A stretch of DNA of 64,000 nucleotides from JACVRX01 sp046726315 (GTDB lineage: Bacteria > Actinomycetota > Actinomycetes > Jiangellales > Jiangellaceae): assembly GCA_046726315.1 (NCBI GenBank), contig JBKPAG010000001.1, forward strand, positions 236,275 through 300,274. Reading direction: 5' to 3'. The notes beneath the pieces were generated by a model that had not been told where the DNA came from, did not search any database, and worked only from the letters and a program-made list of their open reading frames with translations. The translations under genes and the position numbers were made by a program. Positions 26,630 to 34,806 of this stretch are shown one piece after another; position 1 is the stretch's first letter; each line of letters begins with the position of its first letter.

Positions 26630-27088
26630 CTAGCTCCGGTCTGACGGCGTGGCCGTGCGGCGCAGTCTCCGCGCCTGCCGCATGCTCTGGCGGGCGCGCC
26701 GCCGGTCGCCCGCGTCGTCGTACGCGATGGCCAGCCGGAACCACGACCGCCAGTCATCCGGCTTCATTTCGACGGCTTCTCGACGCTGTGTGAACGCTGC
26801 GTCCGCCGCGGCGCGGTCGGGTCGCCCACTCGGCCGGCGGGGTAGGTCATCGACCGGAAGGCCGCCCTCCGCCTCGAGCTGGCGGGCCATCTCCTGAGAC
26901 TCCAGGCCGAACCGGATCTCTCGCCACAGCGCCCAGGCGCCGACCAACGGCAAGGCGATCACCGCAAGTCCGAGCATGATCGTCGCGGGCGTTCCCTCTC
27001 CGACGAGGAGCACACCACGCCATCCGACGAGCATGAGATAAACCGCGACGAGCGCACCGAGCGCTAGCGCCGTTCGCCGAATGCTCAC
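26630..27088 (-). CDS. Membrane-anchored TPR-like hypothetical protein
   Basis: This 152-residue protein of unknown function commonly follows dapB in Actinomycetes. Two membrane helices come first (about 6-27, ALALGALVAVYLMLVGWRG; about 32-53, PATIMLGLAVIALPLVGAWA). A charged cytoplasmic part follows, whose end (KPDDWRSWFRLAIAYDDAGD and RRARQSMRQARRL) looks like a single tetratricopeptide repeat. The start GTG at 27088 overlaps the dapB stop (GTGA); a much longer frame upstream only shadows dapB. A role as an adaptor is possible but unsupported. Confidence 0.75.
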   Translation of the reverse strand: MSIRRTALALGALVAVYLMLVGWRGVLLVGEGTPATIMLGLAVIALPLVGAWALWREIRFGLESQEMARQLEAEGGLPVDDLPRRPSGRPDRAAADAAFTQRREAVEMKPDDWRSWFRLAIAYDDAGDRRRARQSMRQARRLRRTATPSDRS

Positions 27089-27825
27089 AGCTCGAGCAGC
27101 GGTTCGAGCCCGACCGTCAGACCCGGCAGGGCACCGATTCGGCGGATTCCCAACAGGATCCCGGGCATGAACGACATCCGGTCGAACGAGTCGTGCCGGA
27201 TGGTCAGCTGCTCGCCCGGGGCGCCCAGCAGCACTTCCTGGTGGGCAACCAGACCGCGTAGCCGAACGGCGTGCACCCGCACACCGTCGACATCGGCTCC
27301 GCGGGCGCCGTCCATGGCCGTCGTGGTCGCGTCCGGGATGGTGGGCATGCCTGCGCCTTTGCGGGCTTCGGCGATGAGCCGCGCCGTGCGCGCCGCGGTG
27401 CCGCTCGGAGCGTCGACCTTGTCGGGATGATGTAGCTCGATCACCTCCGCCGATTCGTAGAAGCGGGCGGCCTGAACGGCGAAACGCATCATCAGCACGG
27501 CGCCGATGGAGAAGTTGGATGCGATCAGCACCCCCGTGCCCGGACTGGTTTCCAGCGCCCAGCGCACCCGGTCCAGCTTGTCCTCGGTCCAGCCGGTCGT
27601 GCCGACGACGGCATGGACACCCCGACGGACACAGTGCAGGACGTTGGAAAGGGCCGCGTCGGGGACCGTGAACTCCACGGCGACGGCGGCGCCGGACAGG
27701 TCGCCGAGGTTGTCGCCAAGGTCGAACCGGCCGACCACATCCAAGTCCTCGGCGGACTCGACGGCTGCACACACGGTGCTGCCCATACGTCCGGCCGCCC
27801 CGATCACGGCGACGGGGATACTCAT
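27085..27825 (-). CDS. dapB: 4-hydroxy-tetrahydrodipicolinate reductase
   Basis: This reduces the product of DapA with NAD(P)H in the diaminopimelate/lysine pathway. The 246-residue protein has the dinucleotide motif GAAGRMG (9-15), the strand VVGTTGW, ASNFSIGAVLMM and the catalytic block ELHHPDKVDAPSGTA with H132, H133 and K136. ATG at 27825 gives the canonical MSIPVAVIGAAGRMG; an ATG at 27846 adds seven residues. It is coupled to the downstream TPR-like gene and separated from the M16 gene by a strong hairpin. Confidence 0.95.
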   Translation of the reverse strand: MSIPVAVIGAAGRMGSTVCAAVESAEDLDVVGRFDLGDNLGDLSGAAVAVEFTVPDAALSNVLHCVRRGVHAVVGTTGWTEDKLDRVRWALETSPGTGVLIASNFSIGAVLMMRFAVQAARFYESAEVIELHHPDKVDAPSGTAARTARLIAEARKGAGMPTIPDATTTAMDGARGADVDGVRVHAVRLRGLVAHQEVLLGAPGEQLTIRHDSFDRMSFMPGILLGIRRIGALPGLTVGLEPLLEL

Positions 27826-27873
27826 GCCCGCCAGTGTGGCGTGCAACGAGGAGCCACCACCAGGCGAGCCCGT

Positions 27874-27903
27874 ACATCACCAGGCATCCGAGCCTGGTGA
27901 TGT
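27874..27903. terminator. 12-bp perfect hairpin between the M16 protease gene and dapB
   Basis: ACATCACCAGGC (27874-27885) and GCCTGGTGATGT (27892-27903) form a perfect 12-bp stem with a 6-base loop, in the gap just 3' of the M16 gene and 5' of dapB. No T-run follows on either strand. Such tail-less hairpins are commonly regarded as terminators in Actinomycetes, so it probably ends the rpsO-pnp-M16 transcript. Confidence 0.65.
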
Positions 27904-27953
27904 GTGTGCAGGGGTGGTGAACGTGGTCAATCTGGTGGCTGGGGATGCGCCGG

Positions 27954-29270
27954 TCAGGCGACGGCGGGCTCGAACCGGGATGGGTCGGCGAACGGGCCGA
28001 CGACGGCGACGGCTGGTGCGGCCGTGAGCAACTCGCCGGCAACGGCTCGGACGTCGTCGAGGGTGACGGCGTCGATGCGCTCGAGCAACTCGCCGACGCT
28101 CGGCAGCTCGCCGTACACCAGCTCGCCCTTCGCCAGCCGGCTCATCCGCGAGCCGTTGTCCTCCAGGCCCAACACCAGGCCGCCACGCAGCTGCCCCTTG
28201 CCCCGGGCAAGCTCCTCCACGGTGATGCCGCGTTCGGCGACGTCGGTCAGCTCCTCGCGGCACAATCCGATCACGGTGTCGATCTTCGTCGGCTGACATC
28301 CCACGTACACTCCGAACATCCCCGTGTCTGCGTAGTGCGAGGCGAACGAATACACCGAATAGGCCAGGCCGCGCTTCTCGCGGATCTCCTGGAACAACCG
28401 CGAGGACATGCCGCCGCCGAAGACAACGTTGAGAGCACCAAGAGCAAACCTGCGGTCGTCGGTTCGCGCGAGCCCTGGCAGTGCCAGAACGACGTTGGCT
28501 TGCTCGGTCGGACGCTCCAGCAGGGCGACCCCGGAACTGGCTCGCGGCGGGCGACCGCCGACCCGAGCCGGCTCCGGCTCCGCGTCGTCGTCGAGGAACC
28601 CCGCCCGTTCGAAGGCCGAGCGCACCATTCGCACCACGGCGGCGTGCTCGAGGTTGCCGGCGGCGGCAACGACAACCCGCGAGGGCCGGTATCGCTGCCG
28701 ATAATAGCGGTTGATCACGACGCGGGAGAGCGACGTGATGCTCTCCACCGTGCCGAGGATGGGCCGGCCCAGCGGCGCTGATCCCCACAGCCGCTCGGCG
28801 ACCAGGTCGTGTACCGCGTCGGTGGGGTCGTCGTCCCGCATCGCGATCTCCTCGAGAACCACATTGCGCTCGGACTCCACATCCGCGCGTGTGACCAGCG
28901 AGGAGGTCACCAGGTCGGACACGACGTCGGCGGCGACCGCCAGATCCCGGTCGAGTACCCGCGCGAAGTAGCAAGTGAACTCCTTGGCAGTGAATGCGTT
29001 GACCTCACCGCCGACGGACTCGATGGCCGCCGAGATCTCCAGCGCACTGCGTCGGTGGGTGCCTTTGAACAGCAGGTGCTCGAGGTAGTGCGTAGCACCG
29101 GCCTGGGCTGGAGTCTCGTCGCGCGACCCGACCCCGACCCAGATGCCGAAGGCCACTGAGCGAACTGTCGGCACCGCCTCTGTGACGATGCGCAGTCCGC
29201 CGGGAAGGACGGTTCGGCGGACCAACCCACCGCCGTCCTCCCGCAGCAACGTCCGGGTGGTGGCTCTCAC
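27954..29270 (-). CDS. M16 family zinc metallopeptidase (insulinase-like)
   Basis: This is a processing-peptidase-like enzyme of 438 residues. The inverted zinc motif HxxEH is H61-Y-L-E64-H65, and the distal glutamate lies in VESERNVVLEEIAMRDDDP. The C-terminal half contains FGGGMSSRLFQEIREKRGLAYSV, the family's second inactive lobe with the R/Y pair. GTG at 29270 overlaps the pnp stop (GTGA); long frames further upstream shadow pnp. M16 genes follow pnp in most Actinomycetes, though the substrate is unknown. No signal peptide is visible, so it is probably cytosolic. Confidence 0.93.
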   Translation of the reverse strand: MRATTRTLLREDGGGLVRRTVLPGGLRIVTEAVPTVRSVAFGIWVGVGSRDETPAQAGATHYLEHLLFKGTHRRSALEISAAIESVGGEVNAFTAKEFTCYFARVLDRDLAVAADVVSDLVTSSLVTRADVESERNVVLEEIAMRDDDPTDAVHDLVAERLWGSAPLGRPILGTVESITSLSRVVINRYYRQRYRPSRVVVAAAGNLEHAAVVRMVRSAFERAGFLDDDAEPEPARVGGRPPRASSGVALLERPTEQANVVLALPGLARTDDRRFALGALNVVFGGGMSSRLFQEIREKRGLAYSVYSFASHYADTGMFGVYVGCQPTKIDTVIGLCREELTDVAERGITVEELARGKGQLRGGLVLGLEDNGSRMSRLAKGELVYGELPSVGELLERIDAVTLDDVRAVAGELLTAAPAVAVVGPFADPSRFEPAVA

Positions 29271-31489
29271 GTAGCAGCGTCGACGGAGTCTGCCGGCGCA
29301 GCCGCGGGCTCCTCGACTACCGGCGACAGCGACAGCTTGCCGCGGCCGTCGATGTCGGCCACCTCCACCTGGATCTTCTGCCCGACCGAGACAACGTCCT
29401 CCACGTTCTCTACCCGCTTGCCGCCTGCCAGCGTCCGCAGCTTGGAGATGTGGAGGAGGCCGTCCTTGCCGGGGAGCAGCGATACGAACGCACCGAAGCT
29501 CGTCGTCTTGACCACTGTGCCCAGATAACGCTCGCCGACCTCGGGCATCGTCGGGTTCGCGATCGCGTTGATCTGGGCCCGGGCCGCCTCGGCCGCCGCT
29601 CCCTCCTCGGCGCCGATGAAGATAGTGCCATCGTCCTCGATGGCAATCTGCGCGCCGGTCTCGTCCTGGATCTGGTTGATGATCTTGCCTTTGGGCCCGA
29701 TGACCGAGCCGATCTGATCGACCGGGATCTTGATCGTGATGATCCGCGGAGCGTAGGGGCTCATCTCGTCGGGCTCGGAGATCGCCTCCGCCATCACGTC
29801 GAGGATCGTCAACCGGGCCTGCCGCGCCTGCTGAAGGGCCTCGCCGAGAACCGCGGCTGGTATTCCGTCGAGCTTGGTGTCCAGCTGCAACGCCGTGACG
29901 AACTCGCTGGTGCCGGCGACCTTGAAGTCCATGTCTCCGAACGCGTCCTCGGCTCCGAGGATGTCGGTGAGCGCGACATACCGCATCTCGCCGTCCACCT
30001 GGCCTGAGATCAAACCCATCGCGATGCCAGCCACCGGCGCCCGCAGCGGTACGCCCGCGTTGAGCAGCGACATGGTTGACGCGCAAACCGAGCCCATCGA
30101 TGTCGATCCGTTCGAGCCCAAGGCCTCAGACACCTGGCGGATCGCATAGGGGAACTCCTCGCGCGTTGGCAGCACCGGCACGAGGGCCCGCTCGGCGAGT
30201 GCTCCGTGGCCGATCTCGCGCCGCTTCGGCGAACCGACCCGGCCGGTCTCACCGGTCGAATACGGCGGGAAGTTGTAGTTGTGCATGTATCGCTTGGCCT
30301 TCTCCGGAGCCAGCGTGTCCAGCTTCTGCTCCATGCTGAGCATGTTCAGTGTGCTGACTCCCAGGATCTGCGTCTCCCCGCGTTCGAAAAGGGCCGAGCC
30401 GTGTGCCCGCGGCACCGGTCCCACCTCCGCCGACAGGGTTCGGATCTCGCTCAGGCCGCGACCATCGATGCGCACCTTTTCGCGCAGGACCCGGTCTCGC
30501 ACGACCGCCTTCGTCAGGGATCTGAAGGCCGCTCCCACCTCGTTGCCGCGGCCCTCGAACCGCGCCTCCAGGGCCTTCCTGACGGCGTCCTTGATTTCTT
30601 CGAGACGATCCTCGCGCTCGGCTTTGCTCACGCTGGTCAGGGCATCTGCGAGGTCGGCCCGGGCTTCCTCTTCGACGGCCGCGTAGACCTCGTCGGTGTA
30701 GTCGAGGAAGAGTGGATACTCCCCGACCGGCTTGCCCGCGTCGTCGGCGAGCCGCTGTTGTGCCTCGCACAACAGCGTGATGAACGGTTTCGCCGCCTCG
30801 AGGCCCTGCGCAACGACCTGTTCGGTCGGGGCAGTTCGGCCGCTGCGAACCAGGTTCCAGGTGCTCGCGGTGGACTCCGCCTCGACCATCATGATCGCGA
30901 CGTCGCCGTCGGACAGCACACGACCGGCGACGACCATGTCGAACACCGCGTCCGCCAGTTGCGAATGAGCCGGAAACGCCACCCACTGGTCCTCGATCAG
31001 CGCGACGCGAACAGCCCCGATCGGACCGCTGAACGGCAGACCGGCGATCTGGGTCGATGCCGACGCGGCATTGATCGCCACGACGTCGTAGAGATGGTCC
31101 GGGTGCAGCGACATCACCGTCACGACGACTTGGATCTCGTTGCGCAGGCCCTTGGCAAAAGACGGGCGCAGCGGTCGGTCAGTGAGTCGACAGGTGAGAA
31201 TGGCCTCCTCGCTGGGCCGGCCCTCGCGCCGGAAGAACGAGCCGGGGATTCGCCCGGCGGCGTACATGCGCTCCTCGACGTCGATGGTCAGCGGGAAGAA
31301 GTCGAGGTGCTCCTTGGGCTGCTTGGACGCGGTGGTCGCCGAAAGCACCATGGTGTCGTCGTCGAGGTAGGCGACGGCGGAGCCGGCGGCCTGGCGGGCC
31401 AGTTGCCCGGTCTCGAATCTGATGGTTCGGGTGCCGAAACGGCCGTTGTCGAGCACGGCCTCGGCGGTATGGATCTGCGGACCCGTCAC
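29267..31489 (-). CDS. pnp: Polyribonucleotide nucleotidyltransferase (PNPase)
   Basis: This phosphorolytic 3'-5' exoribonuclease also polymerises RNA tails (and in Actinomycetes is linked to ppGpp-related activities). The 740-residue protein has two RNase PH domains (about 15-235 and 345-560), with the family hallmarks FFPLTIDVEERMYAAGRIPG, FFRREGRPSE and GSNGSTSMGSVC. A KH domain follows (about 590-645, VIGPKGKIINQIQ), then an S1 domain (about 650-720, GTVVKTTSFGAFVSLLPGKD). GTG at 31489 is preceded by a strong AAGGAGG. It follows rpsO after a 268-bp leader that contains hairpins. Confidence 0.96.
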   Translation of the reverse strand: MTGPQIHTAEAVLDNGRFGTRTIRFETGQLARQAAGSAVAYLDDDTMVLSATTASKQPKEHLDFFPLTIDVEERMYAAGRIPGSFFRREGRPSEEAILTCRLTDRPLRPSFAKGLRNEIQVVVTVMSLHPDHLYDVVAINAASASTQIAGLPFSGPIGAVRVALIEDQWVAFPAHSQLADAVFDMVVAGRVLSDGDVAIMMVEAESTASTWNLVRSGRTAPTEQVVAQGLEAAKPFITLLCEAQQRLADDAGKPVGEYPLFLDYTDEVYAAVEEEARADLADALTSVSKAEREDRLEEIKDAVRKALEARFEGRGNEVGAAFRSLTKAVVRDRVLREKVRIDGRGLSEIRTLSAEVGPVPRAHGSALFERGETQILGVSTLNMLSMEQKLDTLAPEKAKRYMHNYNFPPYSTGETGRVGSPKRREIGHGALAERALVPVLPTREEFPYAIRQVSEALGSNGSTSMGSVCASTMSLLNAGVPLRAPVAGIAMGLISGQVDGEMRYVALTDILGAEDAFGDMDFKVAGTSEFVTALQLDTKLDGIPAAVLGEALQQARQARLTILDVMAEAISEPDEMSPYAPRIITIKIPVDQIGSVIGPKGKIINQIQDETGAQIAIEDDGTIFIGAEEGAAAEAARAQINAIANPTMPEVGERYLGTVVKTTSFGAFVSLLPGKDGLLHISKLRTLAGGKRVENVEDVVSVGQKIQVEVADIDGRGKLSLSPVVEEPAAAPADSVDAAT

Positions 31490-31632
31490 GGGTCACCCTC
31501 CTTGGAATGTGTTGGTGGGCCGCAGTGACGTCGGAGGAAGGTCGTGAACCTCGGCGCCGGTCTTCGATGGAAGCGCCCGGGCCGGCCGCGCTTGACGCGG
31601 ATCCCGGGGGCCACTACCGAGGACCGGCCGCT

Positions 31633-31647
31633 GGTTCCGGCGGAACC
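31633..31647 (-). promoter_or_regulatory. Hairpin in the pnp leader
   Basis: GGTTCC / GGAACC (31633-31638 and 31642-31647) forms a small perfect stem with a 3-base loop inside the 268-bp rpsO-pnp spacer. Many bacteria autoregulate pnp through a leader hairpin cut by RNase III and then trimmed by PNPase. Whether this stem plays that part is inference. Confidence 0.35.
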
Positions 31648-31708
31648 GCGGGCCACCCGTCGGTGTGATTGCTGGTGGTCTGTTCAGTTGTCGGGCTGAC
31701 GCCGGGAC

Positions 31709-31741
31709 GAAACAAGCGGCCTCCCGGGCTTGGAGACCGCT
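31709..31741 (-). terminator. Terminator/attenuator after rpsO
   Basis: On the minus strand AGCGGTCTCC and GGAGGCCGCT pair over 10 bp (one G-U) around a short loop, and TTGTTT follows. It begins 16 bp after the rpsO stop and looks like an intrinsic terminator, probably partial, since pnp lies downstream on the same strand. Confidence 0.65.
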
Positions 31742-31757
31742 CCCGGCGCCGAGGCGG

Positions 31758-32027
31758 TCAACGCCGCAGTCCGAGTTTCTCGATCAGCTCTCGGTACCGC
31801 GTGATCTCCGTCCGGGCCAAGTAGTTGAGCAGCCGACGACGCTGGCCGACGAGCAGCAACAGGCCGCGACGGCTGTGGTGATCCTGCTTATGCTCCTTGA
31901 GGTGCTCGGTGAGGTGGTTGATGCGATGGGTCAGCATCGCCACCTGGACCTCCGGCGAGCCCGTGTCGTTCTCGGTGCGCGCGTGCTCGGCCATGATCTT
32001 CTTCTTCGTGGCAGTGTCGATCGACAC
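31758..32027 (-). CDS. rpsO: 30S ribosomal protein S15
   Basis: This is ribosomal protein S15 (89 residues), a primary binder of 16S rRNA at the platform. The sequence shows KKKIMAEHARTENDTGSPEV, LTHRINHLTEHLKEHKQDHH and SRRGLLLLVGQRRRLLNYL, all diagnostic. The start is GTG at 32027 with AAGGAG seven bases upstream. It lies between ribF and pnp in the conserved order and is followed by a hairpin with a short T-rich tail. Confidence 0.97.
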   Translation of the reverse strand: MSIDTATKKKIMAEHARTENDTGSPEVQVAMLTHRINHLTEHLKEHKQDHHSRRGLLLLVGQRRRLLNYLARTEITRYRELIEKLGLRR

Positions 32028-32160
32028 GGGACTCCTTCTCGAGGTCGTTGCGCGGCGCTCCCGGGCAAGCCCTCCGGGGCACTCTCGGTCCGCGGCCGTT
32101 CTGACGGCTCGTTCAGGATATCAGCGGCTTGCTCACCAGGCGTAATCGGCAGCGCGGCCG
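32028..32160 (-). promoter_or_regulatory. rpsO upstream region with candidate promoter and leader
   Basis: This is a 133-bp gap between ribF and rpsO. On the minus strand TATCCT (plus positions 32115-32120) resembles a -10 element; the -35 is weak. The roughly 75-nt leader contains GGGC and GCCC arms that can form a stem. S15 commonly represses its own mRNA through a leader structure, including in Mycobacterium, but no specific S15-binding fold could be proven here. Confidence 0.4.
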
Positions 32161-33105
32161 TCAGTGCTCGAGCAGCTGCCGCGCCAGGTCGATGTCGACG
32201 TGCATCCGCTCGACGAGCTCCGCCACTGTGTCGAATCGCTGCTGGCCGCGGATCCGGTCCACGAAGTCGACTGCCACCAGCACTCCGTACAGGTCGAGGT
32301 CGTCCCACCCGATGACGTAGGCCTCGACGGACCGTTCGACCCCATCGAAGGTCGGGTTGGTCCCCACCGAGATGGCGGCCGGCCGACGCTGCGCATGCGG
32401 ATCGTCGAGGCGGGTGAGCCAGCCTGCGTAAACGCCGTCTGCTGGAACCACCTCACCCAGCCGAGCCGGAACGTTGGCGGTCGGGACACCGAGAGCTCGA
32501 CCTCGCTCGTGGCCGCGGACGACGACCCCCTCCACCCGAAACGGCCGGCCCAGCGCCTCCGCAGCGGCGGCAACATCGCCCTCGGCTATTCGTTCGCGTA
32601 TATATGTCGACGACCAACGCTCCACCCGAGCATCACCGACAGGTTCAACCCGCTCGACCATGAAGTCGCGCTCCTTGCCGAGCAGTTCCAACAGCGGAAC
32701 GTCACCGGCAGCACGGTGTCCGAACCGGAAATCACCGCCGACCACCACGGCCTTCGCCTGCAAGAGGCCGACGATCACGTCGTCGACGAAGTCTGCTGCA
32801 CTCTGCTCGGAGCGCTCCCTGCCGAATGGCAGCACCAGCACGTGGTCGGCACCGGCAGCGCTCAGCAGCTCGGCTCGCGTGCGGACCGACAGCAGAGCCG
32901 GCGGAGCCGCCTCCGGCCGGATCACGATGATCGGGTTCGGGTCGAAGGTCACCGCCACCAAGGGAACGGCCAGGCGACGTGCTCGCGCTGCGGCCCGCCC
33001 AACCACTACTTGGTGGCCGCGGTGCACACCGTCGAACACGCCGATCGTCACGACTGTGCGCCCCAGATCGGTCGGCACCTCAGATGGTGAACGCCACACC
33101 GCCAT
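32161..33105 (-). CDS. ribF: Bifunctional riboflavin kinase/FAD synthetase
   Basis: This converts riboflavin to FMN and then to FAD. The 314-residue protein has an N-terminal nucleotidyltransferase domain with TIGVFDGVHRGHQ (20-32) and VVVGGDFRFGHRAAGD, and a C-terminal kinase domain with GRALGVPTANV (about 205), DGVYAGW and ISVGTNPTFDG. ATG at 33105 overlaps the truB stop (ATGA); a longer upstream frame shadows truB. The flavins serve ThyX, PaaE and Dxr-neighbour pathways as cofactors. Confidence 0.95.
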   Translation of the reverse strand: MAVWRSPSEVPTDLGRTVVTIGVFDGVHRGHQVVVGRAAARARRLAVPLVAVTFDPNPIIVIRPEAAPPALLSVRTRAELLSAAGADHVLVLPFGRERSEQSAADFVDDVIVGLLQAKAVVVGGDFRFGHRAAGDVPLLELLGKERDFMVERVEPVGDARVERWSSTYIRERIAEGDVAAAAEALGRPFRVEGVVVRGHERGRALGVPTANVPARLGEVVPADGVYAGWLTRLDDPHAQRRPAAISVGTNPTFDGVERSVEAYVIGWDDLDLYGVLVAVDFVDRIRGQQRFDTVAELVERMHVDIDLARQLLEH

Positions 33106-34019
33106 CACTGACCCGACCCGGTCGGCGCGAGTTCCCCGGGGTCGACCAGGACCACGAGATGCTTGGCTCGCGGGCCGCGGTCCTCGACCAGCGAGAGCAG
33201 CGTCTCGTCGGGACCGAACACCGCGACCGGACCGGGCCCGATGCCGGTCCGCGGCAATGGCGCGCCATGAGCCACCCGGACCGCGGTTTCGGCATCCACG
33301 TCCAGGCGTGGGAACACGGCGGCCGCTGCGTCGGCGAGCGGGATCAGCTCCAGATCGGCTGCGAGCTCGTCGAGCGTATGAGCCGAGTCCAGGCTGAACG
33401 GTCCAACCTTGATCCGCCGCAACGCCGTGAGATGCCCGCCCACGCCCAGCGCCGCGCCGAGGTCGCGAGCGAGGGCGCGGATGTAGGTGCCTGCGGTGCA
33501 ATCCACCTCGACGTCGACGTCGAGATAGGCATCGGCCAGTCGGGTACCGAGGACTTCCAGCCGCCGGACGGTGACCACTCGGGCCTTGAGCTCGACCTGC
33601 TCCCCCGAGCGGACCCGCGTATACGAGCGCACGCCGCCGACCTTGACCGCCGAGACGGTGCTCGGTACCTGCCGTATATCACCGGTGAGTGCAGCGGTCT
33701 CGGCGGCCAGGGCGGCCGGTGTCACGCCGGATGCGTCCGCGCCGCCCACGACCTCGCCGTCCGCGTCGTCCGTGACCGTACTCGCGCCCAACCGGATCGT
33801 GGCGGCGTAGCTCTTCTCACCCAGCGCGAGGTGACCGAGGATCCGGGTGGCGCGGCCGACCCCGACCACGAGAACCCCGGTCGCCATCGGGTCCAGTGTT
33901 CCGGCATGCCCCACCTTGCGAGTGCCGGCCAGCCGACGGATCCGGGCCACCACGTCGTGCGAGGTCAGCCGAGCCGGCTTGTCGACGACGACCAGACCGC
34001 TCGGCGAAGCCGGCGTCAC
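33105..34019 (-). CDS. truB: tRNA pseudouridine-55 synthase TruB
   Basis: This makes pseudouridine 55 in the T-loop of tRNAs. Motif II HAGTLDPMATGVL carries the catalytic Asp43. Other family blocks are GLVVVDKPARLTSHDVV, QVPSTVSAVKVGGVRSY, CTAGTYIRALARDLG and LRRIKVGPFSLD. It is 304 residues, with GTG at 34019 overlapping the rbfA stop by 4 bp. The C-terminal region from about 245 is the PUA-like extension. Confidence 0.96.
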   Translation of the reverse strand: MTPASPSGLVVVDKPARLTSHDVVARIRRLAGTRKVGHAGTLDPMATGVLVVGVGRATRILGHLALGEKSYAATIRLGASTVTDDADGEVVGGADASGVTPAALAAETAALTGDIRQVPSTVSAVKVGGVRSYTRVRSGEQVELKARVVTVRRLEVLGTRLADAYLDVDVEVDCTAGTYIRALARDLGAALGVGGHLTALRRIKVGPFSLDSAHTLDELAADLELIPLADAAAAVFPRLDVDAETAVRVAHGAPLPRTGIGPGPVAVFGPDETLLSLVEDRGPRAKHLVVLVDPGELAPTGSGQ

Positions 34020-34471
34020 CCGTCGGCGTCCATGTCTGATACTCCGGAGTCCTCGGTCGGCGCCCGGTAGGGGTCGGCGTCGCCCGCGAACGATGCTGTG
34101 GCAGCACTACGGGCGACTGCAGCATCGGATTCGCGCGCCTGCCGAAGCAAATCGTCGATTCGTGCGGCGTTCTCGGGTACAGCGTCAGCGATGAAGGTGA
34201 GAGTCGGCGTGAACCGCACCCCGGTCTGCCTGCCCACCTCGGATCGAAGCAGGCCCTTGACGCTGTCCAGTGCCGCGGCGGTTTCGGCGCGGTCGGCCTC
34301 GTCGCCGTAGACGGTGTAGTAGACGGTGGCGTCGTGCAGGTCACCGGTCACCCGGGCATCGGTGACGGTGACGAACCCGAGCCGGGGATCCTTGACCCGC
34401 CGTTCCAAGGTTTCGGCGACGATCACCCGGATCCGGTCGGCCAGTTTGCGCGCGCGGGCTCGGTCGGCCAC
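34016..34471 (-). CDS. rbfA: Ribosome-binding factor A
   Basis: This 30S maturation factor has a KH-type fold. Of its 151 residues, V(M)ADRARARKLADRIRVIVA, DPRLGFVTVTDARVTGDLHD, ATVYYTVYG and LLRSEVGRQTGVRFTPTLTF are diagnostic. GTG at 34471 has GAGGAG about 9 bases upstream, whereas an ATG-led longer frame to 34588 has none. The C-terminal tail of about 30 acidic residues is variable in the family. The last 49 bp of the DUF503 gene overlap its start region. Confidence 0.93.
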   Translation of the reverse strand: MADRARARKLADRIRVIVAETLERRVKDPRLGFVTVTDARVTGDLHDATVYYTVYGDEADRAETAAALDSVKGLLRSEVGRQTGVRFTPTLTFIADAVPENAARIDDLLRQARESDAAVARSAATASFAGDADPYRAPTEDSGVSDMDADG

Positions 34472-34782
34472 GTGGCACTCTCCTCCGGTTCGTCGGTGCT
34501 GGAGTACAAGGCACGATGCGCGCCGAGCAGCTCGACCTCCGGCCTGGCCGCGACCAGCCGCTCCGCGGTGTCGAGTACGTCGCGGCAATGCCGGGCGTCG
34601 GCCGCGACCACCGCAACACCGATCTCGGCCCGCCGGTAGAGGTCCAGGCTGCCGACCTCGGCCGCCGCCACGGAGCAGCGCCGCTGCAGTTCGGCCACGA
34701 TCGGTCGCACAACCGCTCGCTTCTGTTTCAGCGAGCGGACGTCGCCCAGCAACAGGTCAAGGCTCAGCGTCGCGGTGAACAG
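34423..34782 (-). CDS. DUF503 family protein, apparent CTG start
   Basis: This small protein (119 residues) of DUF503 is encoded between infB and rbfA in most Actinomycetes; function unknown. The sequence LSLDLLLGDVRSLKQKRAVV, VAAAEVGSLDLYRRAEIGVA and VVAADARHCRDVLDTAERLV is diagnostic. Homologues start M(F/Y)VGTL, and the matching codons here are CTG-TTC-ACC-GCG-ACG-CTG. No ATG, GTG or TTG fits upstream, while GAGGAGG lies 7 bases before this CTG, so CTG at 34782 is the best start. A TTG at 34752 would delete the first strand. The 3' end overlaps rbfA by 49 bp. Confidence 0.85.
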   Translation of the reverse strand: MFTATLSLDLLLGDVRSLKQKRAVVRPIVAELQRRCSVAAAEVGSLDLYRRAEIGVAVVAADARHCRDVLDTAERLVAARPEVELLGAHRALYSSTDEPEESATWPTEPARANWPTGSG

Positions 34783-34806
34783 CGCCGTACCTCCTCAGTC
34801 GGCCTC

